This document shows, in pieces, positions 57,539 through 64,000 of a stretch of 64,000 nucleotides of DNA. How positions within the stretch are numbered: position 1 is the stretch's first letter; the number at the start of each line of letters is the position of its first letter. Below the pieces are notes generated by a model that worked only from the letters and a program-made list of their open reading frames with translations, was not told the origin of the DNA and searched no databases. Where the stretch lies: assembly GCF_047663525.1 (NCBI RefSeq), contig NC_092606.1, positions 6,322,501-6,386,500 on the forward strand, in the 5' to 3' direction. The position numbers were made by a program, and so were the translations under genes. This DNA comes from Anas platyrhynchos (lineage: Eukaryota > Chordata > Aves > Anseriformes > Anatidae).

Positions 57539-57754
57539 CAAAATAGGTGATAAAAGGTTTTTAAATGATTAATAGGTACCTTAATGAATAACTAATCGAT
57601 GCTTACAGATTAGTATAAAGCCCGAACAGTCAATAGGTTGCTTATAATATTCCACAATACCTTTTCTAGACATGCTTATAGTCACCTGTTAAATTATGCT
57701 TCTCATGTTTATACTGCCTATTAATCATTTATTAATCCTTTATAAGCTATTTGG
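57539..57754. mobile_element. Inverted-repeat element, possible ancient MITE/palindromic repeat
   Basis: Left arm 57539-57580 and right arm 57717-57754 are imperfect inverted repeats. The left reads AAATAGGTGATAAAAGG then AAATGATTAATAGG. The reverse complement of the right reads CAAATAGCTTATAAAGG then AAATGATTAATAGG. Fourteen bases (AAATGATTAATAGG) match exactly at the inner end of each arm. The interior (57581-57716) is AT-rich with repeated CTTATA/TATAAAG words. Size (~215 bp) and structure fit a non-autonomous DNA transposon relic or one of the old palindromic repeats that survive as conserved elements in vertebrates. Family not identified. Confidence 0.5.
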
Positions 57755-57784
57755 GAATGAAAGCATCATATAAACCCTGAGATA

Positions 57785-59395
57785 CTTTTCCTTCTGCCAT
57801 CCACAATCACCACACTTGCTGGGGGCTTAGGGAAGTATCAGTCAAAAAAAGACAGGACTTGAGCCAAAACCTAAGTCTTTGCAACACTGCTGGACTCTGA
57901 GTAATTTGTCACCTTCTGCAGGATTTCAGATGAGACCGGGGATGGCAAGGCAGCAGATAGCTTAGTGGTTCAGATGATGCCAAAGTGGTGTTCAGGAAAG
58001 ATGAAATAGTCACGCACACAAAAGCGCCAGAAAGAAAATCCTCACAGAGAGAGAAGAAGGAATTAACTTCAAGACTTAAAGCAAGGAAAGAAAAAAAAAA
58101 AATCATATCTGTAAGGACAGAGGATTGAAGCAAATGGACGATAGGCAGGTAAAAATAATAATAACCCCAAATCATTCCAAGTAATCACACAAAGCAAGGA
58201 AGAGAAAGCTGACACAAAGCAAGGAAAAGAAAAGGAATTGATAACACAACAGTCACGTATTTCTCCCTGCAGATAGGACCAATTTTAAAAAACATATATA
58301 TGCATTCTCAAGAGCTCACCAGGTTCACTGGAGCCTCTGCTGTGTCACTAGATACCCAGGGCTAACAGCTGCAGGCTGCCATTAAATTCGCTTTTCAATT
58401 ACTGACAACTCCAGTGACTTACAAGAACCAATTTTTAACCACTTCCAGTGCAAAGCTCTACACAGCGTGCTCCAACAGGATTCATCTCAACCCTTCCCAG
58501 TCTGCTCATTCTGCAGATGCTCCCTGCAGGTGCAAGCACGGCTCTGAGCCAGGCAGAGGCTGCTCCCCCTCACAGCCCTGAGGCCAGGGGCTGCAGGCTG
58601 GGGCTGGAGATTCATCCAAAGAGTGCTTTGAGCAGGGTCTGGTTGTGAAAGTGCCCAGCCTGGCCTCTTTCTGCCTGAGGACAGCCATCCCCTGCTGGCT
58701 GTTTCTTGTGCTGGTTTGTACAGCACCTAGTGCCTGACCCCACTGAGCTGGGGCCACCCAGTGCAACCGGGAGGATTAAAGGAGCCTCAGGAAAGGCAGC
58801 GGCACAGAAAAATCAGCTGATGGGCAGGAAAAGGTATTGAACCTGGCTGCATGTGGCTCCTCGTCTGCAGATCTTCCAGGGTCTAATAATGTGCTTGAGC
58901 TCCACAGCCCGCCAGTTCTTCAGCAGAACTCTAATTTAGCTCTTTCTCTTCTGCCCGTTTTCACCGGACACGTAGGGATTTCTCTTCAGCCCCCAAATTT
59001 GTTTGAACAGCATGTCTAACAGTGTGTACACATGGGTGTGCCACGCAGACACACAAGCACACGAAGTTGATTGAAACACTTCCTTTCCTTCGGGCAAACC
59101 GTCCAGCCGCAGGGACCTGTTCCACCCTCTTAGGCCAGGGCTCTCAAAGCACTGCAAGCGGCCATCAAATCCTCCTATTTCCCGCTGGGCAGCAGAGGAG
59201 ATTCCTTGAGCGCATGCGGTGTGCCACTCACTCCTTCCTGCTGCAGGAGATGCCCTGATTGACGTGCATTAATTTCATTCCTTCGTTTCGTGCCCCGCTC
59301 CCCTCAATGCCCCTGGCTGTGTTGAGGTGTTGTGTCACCTGCTGGAGGCATCTGCTTGCAGCAGCACGTCATGTGAGCAGGGAAGGGAACGTGAG
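57785..59395. other. Unique non-coding DNA, no gene recognised
   Basis: Frames under 90 codons only, with no recognised content. One local duplication is listed separately. Confidence 0.5.
58187..58236. repeat. 25-bp tandem duplication
   Basis: Unit 1 (58187-58211) and unit 2 (58212-58236) share ACACAAAGCAAGGAA and a GAAAAG-type end, differing at a few positions. Confidence 0.85.
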
Positions 59396-59402
59396 CAAGT
59401 CT

Positions 59403-59441
59403 AAATTAAAAAAAATAAAATAAAAATATAAATAAAAAAAC
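59403..59441. repeat. A-rich (AAAAT)n low-complexity tract
   Basis: About 39 bp made almost only of A with scattered T, in AAAAT/AAATA words. No retroposon body was found upstream. Confidence 0.88.
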
Positions 59442-59449
59442 ACAATCCT

Positions 59450-60160
59450 CCTGATCAGTATGCCTGTCATTTTAGCAGCATTAAATACATTAAAATGGGA
59501 TCTGCACACCAGCTTAATTAAATGAGCCAATTGAAAGTTCCTGCCAAGTATTAGTTTAAGGTAGAAAATACACTTATTTTGGAGCTTATGCAGATTGAAT
59601 TTGTAGGGTCTTGTGGGAAATGCTAAGCATTTTTTCTTTTGGAAGACTCACTGTTTGCAAATTTATTGCGGTGATCTGAATTTTGTTTCATTACGAGTGT
59701 CAAGCACAATCACAGATAGAAGAAGTCTCTTGGCTGGTTCCCAGGTTACAATATCCCTTCTAAATTGATCTGTTCTTCAAAAGTACTGCTGAAATGTATC
59801 CAACTAGCTGTGCCCAGGGGCAGATGACTCACATTTGCCCACTGAAGAGGCATTTCAAGCCCTGAAAACAGAGCAATTACGGTATTAAACCTGAGAAGAT
59901 ATTTCGTGTCCGGTATCATTGTTTGATCTTAGCTCTTACTTGGTGATGTGGGGCCAGCTGCAATGTGATTACTGAAATGGAGAGCCTGGAACATGTAGCA
60001 AAGCTTATAATTTATTCCGGGCCTTTCTGATCCATGTAACACTGCAATCAAGAATTAGTTGAATAGCAGAACAATTGATTTGAAACTATTTCAGTAAATC
60101 AAACTGCCAATTTCAGCCCGCTGTCTATCTTACCCAGTGATGCATCACCTCACTGGCAGT
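59450..60160. promoter_or_regulatory. Long candidate conserved non-coding block
   Basis: About 700 bp is AT-rich, repeat-free and without usable open frame. Sites include GCATTAAATACATTAAAATG near 59479, GCTTAATTAAATGAGCC near 59511, CAAATTTATTGCGG near 59657, and a TGACTCA AP-1 core near 59826. GCAATTACGGTATTAAACC occurs near 59872, GCTTATAATTTATTCCGG near 60003, and AGAACAATTGATTTG near 60067 (SOX-like ACAAT). CpGs persist in TTGCGGTG and TTCCGGGCC. Enhancer function is inferred from this only. Confidence 0.42.
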
Positions 60161-60249
60161 TGTCTGGAGGCGCGGCAGTAGCAGAGGCTGCCTTGGCTGG
60201 GCTTAAAATTTGGGAGAAAAGGTGCAGACCTGTGCAATAGGGGCACCAA

Positions 60250-60725
60250 GCAAGCCTTTGGCAGACGTGTTTTTTTAGCCGAGCTAAGTCTTTTACTCTA
60301 ACAAAAAGAAACAACTTTACCTCTGTGTTTTCTTACTGAAACATTTATTTGACCCAGAATGGAGCTGGTTATTATTTTTCAATGATAGATTTTAAGATCT
60401 GCGTGTGGTTTCTTAACAGGAAATTTAACAAGCCTTTAAATATAAAAGTTGTTCCAAACTGATGAGTGGAAATGTTTCACTTCAAAAATATCAGATGCTT
60501 TCATTTTATTTTTCGTATGTTTCATTTCCACCGGGCTCTGGAAAGAATAATTTGGGGTTTTCAACGTGGATTCAAGTATCTTACTAGAGTCCTCATCTCG
60601 TGCATACAGCTGATGGCATTATTCTCAACTTTCAGTATTTTGATCAAATTTCCAAACTGGGAGGCTGAGAGTTGGAAATCAATGAAAAAAATCCCTTTGG
60701 TGCTTTCTCTCCCCCTCGTGTGCTA
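60250..60725. promoter_or_regulatory. AT-rich extension of the 59.4-60.2 kb block
   Basis: Continues the AT-rich domain after a GC-richer break at 60160-60250. Sites include GAAACATTTATTTGACCC near 60338, GGTTATTATTTTTC near 60367, AATTTAACAAGCC near 60422, TTTAAATATAAAAG near 60435 and AGAATAATTTGGGG near 60543. The 90-codon frame at 60466-60738 (plus) is Phe/Ile-rich because of base composition. Less motif-dense than its neighbour. Confidence 0.28.
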
Positions 60726-60729
60726 TCCC

Positions 60730-63700
60730 TGTTGCTGAGAGCCGCGAGAGTGCTGCAGGCTGAAGTCTCCACCAATATCCGTGCTCATCTCGATGGATGC
60801 TTAAGAGGTCCGCACTGAGCTCCAGATGTCCTCAGAGCAGCCCTGCGGGCACGCAGATCACAGCAAGTGCTGGGCTGAGGGTCACTGCACTCCGTTTGCT
60901 GTCCCTCAGGCAGACATCGCACTGGGGCATGGCCAGCTCCGAGATCTTGCTGCCTTTGAGCAAACCTCAGGTGCAGCAACCAAGGAAAATCTTTTCCTAC
61001 ATGAATTGTTCGAAACACTTCATTCGATTCTCTCCAAGAGTAAAAGACATCAGGCAGATCCCAAATTACATCAGGAAGATCCCCAAATGAAGTCAAACTG
61101 CCACAAAGTTCAATTGAGACATAACCAGATCTCATCAGCACTTGGGTGTTAGCCTAGGAAGCCGAGATGCTGCAGGGAACAGCATTACAGGAAATTCGCC
61201 TTTTACTTACAGATGGAGAAGCTGAGTCGCTTCTCATAACTGTATGAATGAGACACCATTTCCTCTATGAATGAGATACTTAAACTGCCAGTAAGACCCA
61301 CATCCTTTTGGTTTAATTCTAGACTCTGAGCAGCGCTGCCCAGACATTACAGATGACACAGCAGATGCTCTCTTCTGCTGTCATTTGCCCTTGAAACTCC
61401 AGGCTGTTGCTCCCTAACTCTTCGCTTCCACCCCACACGTGGTTTTGTGACATGCTCTTAGGCCAGCACTGATCCTGCTGAAGTCAGTGCCTGTGGATGT
61501 CCCAGCACCACACGGCCCCATCGGTCTCACCTGTGGGAGCCAGGGGGAAGCAGATGTCAGCCACGCCGTGCTGCCAGCGGGGTGTGCGCTGCTCGTGCAG
61601 GGCTGGCTCTGCCAGGGACAAGCCCCCTCCACAAGGCACACGCTGTCCAGCCGCCTTCCCACGGCTCACCCAAACCTTCACACCACAGCTGGAGAAGTGG
61701 CTCTCTACCTGTTTGGCTCTCTGTCTTCCAGCAATCTGTCAGTTGCACAGACACCCCATCTATTCATGCCGCAGGACACACTTTAAAAGGAAGCTTTAAG
61801 AAGCACCACCTGTGCCCTCCCCCTGTCCCTATCTCCTCAACCATTCATCTCTTCTCCCCAACTGCAGGGGAGTTATCAGGCTAAACACAGGTTTCTCCAG
61901 GGTAAACATTTACCCTGCTGCAGGCGCCTCAGGAGTCACAAAAGCACCTGTCTTTGCTAACGGAGGGTGATTGCTCTCTTCTGAAGTGAGCGTCTGCAGC
62001 AGGGCACATGAATCAGCCCCTCGCAGAGCCCGTTTTTCTCTCTGGCACGCACAGGGAGCGTGAGCAGCTGGATCAGAGGGAGATGGTGAGTGCGGCTGCC
62101 TGAGGTTGTGTGTGATGTGCCCCACAGCCACCCCTACCCGCTCCCACTTCTCTGTGTGCCACCGTCTGCCTGGCAAGAAGCGACTGGGCACTGTCTTGGA
62201 AGACAAAATCTGACGGCATCGCAGAGGAGCTCTTCTGGACAAGAAGCTCCTCGGGCCCCTCTTGGGACAGGGAAGGCACATGGAGCCTGCCCCTCGCTGC
62301 CTCTGGGAAATGGACATCCTGGAGAGCTGCACACAGCCTCTAGACACGGGGTGCTCTGTACTGCTTTATCCCTTAGATAAAATAACCTGAGGGCTCACCC
62401 TGCTCCAGCCACACCAGAGGAGTGTGCCCCACAAGTCTGACAAGCCTGGCCTTGCATTACCGGTACAGCCAGCAGGGAAATGGTGGGTGGGAGGATGATC
62501 AGTGAGTGAAGAAGGTTATGCAAAAGAAACCCAGAGTAAGCACAGCGAAATCCCATATCTGTGCCTTTCCTCTCTGATCTTCACCTCCCAGGTCTCTGTC
62601 AATCCTTCCCTCCCTTCCTTGCTCCTCTTTTCCCTGCCTACACCCCGTTAGAGACAGACCCTCGCAGTGCTGGGAGGGGAGTTCTCTTTACTCCGTTGTC
62701 TGCTCGACCCTCAAGGGAAAAGGAACTTCAAGGGAAGTGTAAAACCAGAAGTGGTTCCCTTGATCCCACGTCTGCTGTCTGGGTTTAGTCCTCCAACCAG
62801 CTCAGCACATTTCTTTTAACTACTTACTGCTGATAAATGGTTTCTCTGCTTGCCACGGGTGAGTGAACACCAACCGCTCGTTCCAGGCCCAAAGAAAACG
62901 TGCAGAGAAACCCTAAGATTGTGTACTGACCTTTCCGACAATATGCATGCCGGTAAATACCAGCCAGCCTCTCGAATATTAAACAAGCCACAGCCAGCCC
63001 TGCATTTCCTATTACCCCAAAGTCCTTCAGACTGCATTTTTAGTCCAGCCGTGCATCTGTAATGACCTGCCTTATCTTCACTCCTCTCCCGTGCTGGAGG
63101 GGCTGCCCAGCCCTGCTGCAGTCCCTTTCTGAACTGCCTCCTGTTACGAGCGGGGCCAGTCCCACAGAAGGGAACAGCACGGAAGAGCCACCAGCAGCAG
63201 AACCCTTGGGAGACACCGTCCGTACCGTGCAGGATCACTGAGCACGGTGCAGTTGTTGAAGACGTGCCCTAAAGGGCCAGGACTCTGCTCTCTGTCCTGG
63301 AGAACCCTGTAATTGCTGCCCAAAATCCTCCCTGCATTTTCCCATAATTACCTCGGAGAATTCTGTTCATATGGACTCGAGAGCTTCTCACGGAGGGGAA
63401 CTTCACATTTCCCCAACCCTTACACTAGAAGAGCTTTTGACAGCCCTCCCATGCCTGAGCTGTTCCCTTCATTGCGGAGTCACAGTCCACCCCCGGCCAT
63501 CTGCAGGTGCCTTGCAGAGAGCCGTTTCTAGCCCTGCCTGCTCCCTCTGCTGTGGGCGCACGGTGTCCGTGCCATGGCCTGACGCTCACAAACCACGTCT
63601 GTTCAGAGAAGAGCTGGCACTGCTTTCTGCTGCAGCTTGTGAAGTCTTGTTAGCCTTTTTTCTCGGCGCACGCTGATTCTGTAATTTTTTTGCAATCGGG

Positions 63701-64000
63701 TAGGCTGGCAAACAGAGCTACCAGAAATATTAACCTCTGCTTTAAGAGCAGCTGGCCCTGGGCTGAGGAGGAAGAGGCTGAGCAAGGATTTTGCCAGCCA
63801 CGGAGCTGGGACACGCAGCAGGCTCCCGGGAAAAACAAAAGCAAACACAACTCCCAGCGCCCAGCGCAGCTCTCAGCCACAGACCTCCACTCGTCAATTA
63901 GATTTCCTCCACCGATTTGTACGGGGAAAGACGGAGAGGAAATGCCAGATGCTGCTGGGCACGCAGAACAGATTCGGTGTGTGTGTTTAAAGCACTAATA
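60730..64000. other. Unique non-coding DNA to window end, no gene recognised
   Basis: GC-balanced sequence with overlapping open frames of 60-145 codons on both strands, none with a domain, signal peptide plus domain, or exon boundaries I would accept. No repeat family, RNA gene or distinctive AT-rich island was recognised. Confidence 0.5.

Noticed and set aside
1-64000. CRISPR arrays, bacterial operons, phage genes, endogenous retroviral LTRs or viral genes
   Set aside because: No regularly spaced repeats, ribosome-binding-site gene packing, LTR boundaries, primer-binding site, polypurine tract or retroviral motif was recognised. The repeat content is vertebrate.

Overview
This 64 kb window looks like bird nuclear DNA with no recognisable protein-coding gene. 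The main evidence for a bird (or at least a sauropsid) is repeat content. There are CR1 LINE 3' ends at 19698-19862 and 57253-57318, the latter ending in the typical short TTCTGTGAT-type tail. Two older CR1-like 3'-UTR remnants lie at 45455-46265 and 51950-52160. Two or three very old MIR-like SINE remnants are also visible. Interspersed repeats are sparse, mononucleotide runs are short and no young transposon was seen. The DNA alternates between GC-rich, CpG-bearing stretches and AT-rich islands. Every open reading frame I read looks like a chance ORF: they are short, dominated by Ser, Pro, Cys, Arg and Gly, overlap one another on both strands, show no domain, and have no convincing exon structure. 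No tRNA, rRNA, snRNA or known microRNA was recognised.

Layout: 1-9 kb is GC-rich unique sequence with small AT-rich islands near 1.1, 3.4, 6.3 and 9.0 kb. 10-14 kb is an almost continuous chain of AT-rich, TAAT-rich islands. 14-21 kb is the most CpG-rich part, with small CpG islets around 14.3, 16.2, 18.8-19.1 and 20.2 kb, and two AT-rich islands at 17.8-18.7 kb beside the largest islet. 21.0-24.4 kb holds an antisense MIR-like relic and the strongest candidate regulatory block, 22.2-23.06 kb. 24-45 kb is unique sequence with scattered islands at 26.5, 29.4-30.05, 31.9, 33.4-33.8, 37.6-38.0, 39.1-39.6, 40.9 and 44.7 kb. 45-52 kb contains the two ancient CR1 relics and a perfect 18-bp palindrome at 47364. 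54-61 kb contains a CR1 tail, an inverted-repeat element at 57.5-57.75 kb and another long AT-rich island at 59.4-60.7 kb. The last 3 kb shows nothing specific.

My interpretation, which is inference only, is an intergenic gene desert or a very large intron rich in candidate conserved non-coding elements, as is typical around vertebrate developmental transcription-factor genes. I could not align the window to any other genome, so all conserved-element calls rest on base composition and motif density and carry low confidence. The target gene and species cannot be named from the sequence alone.
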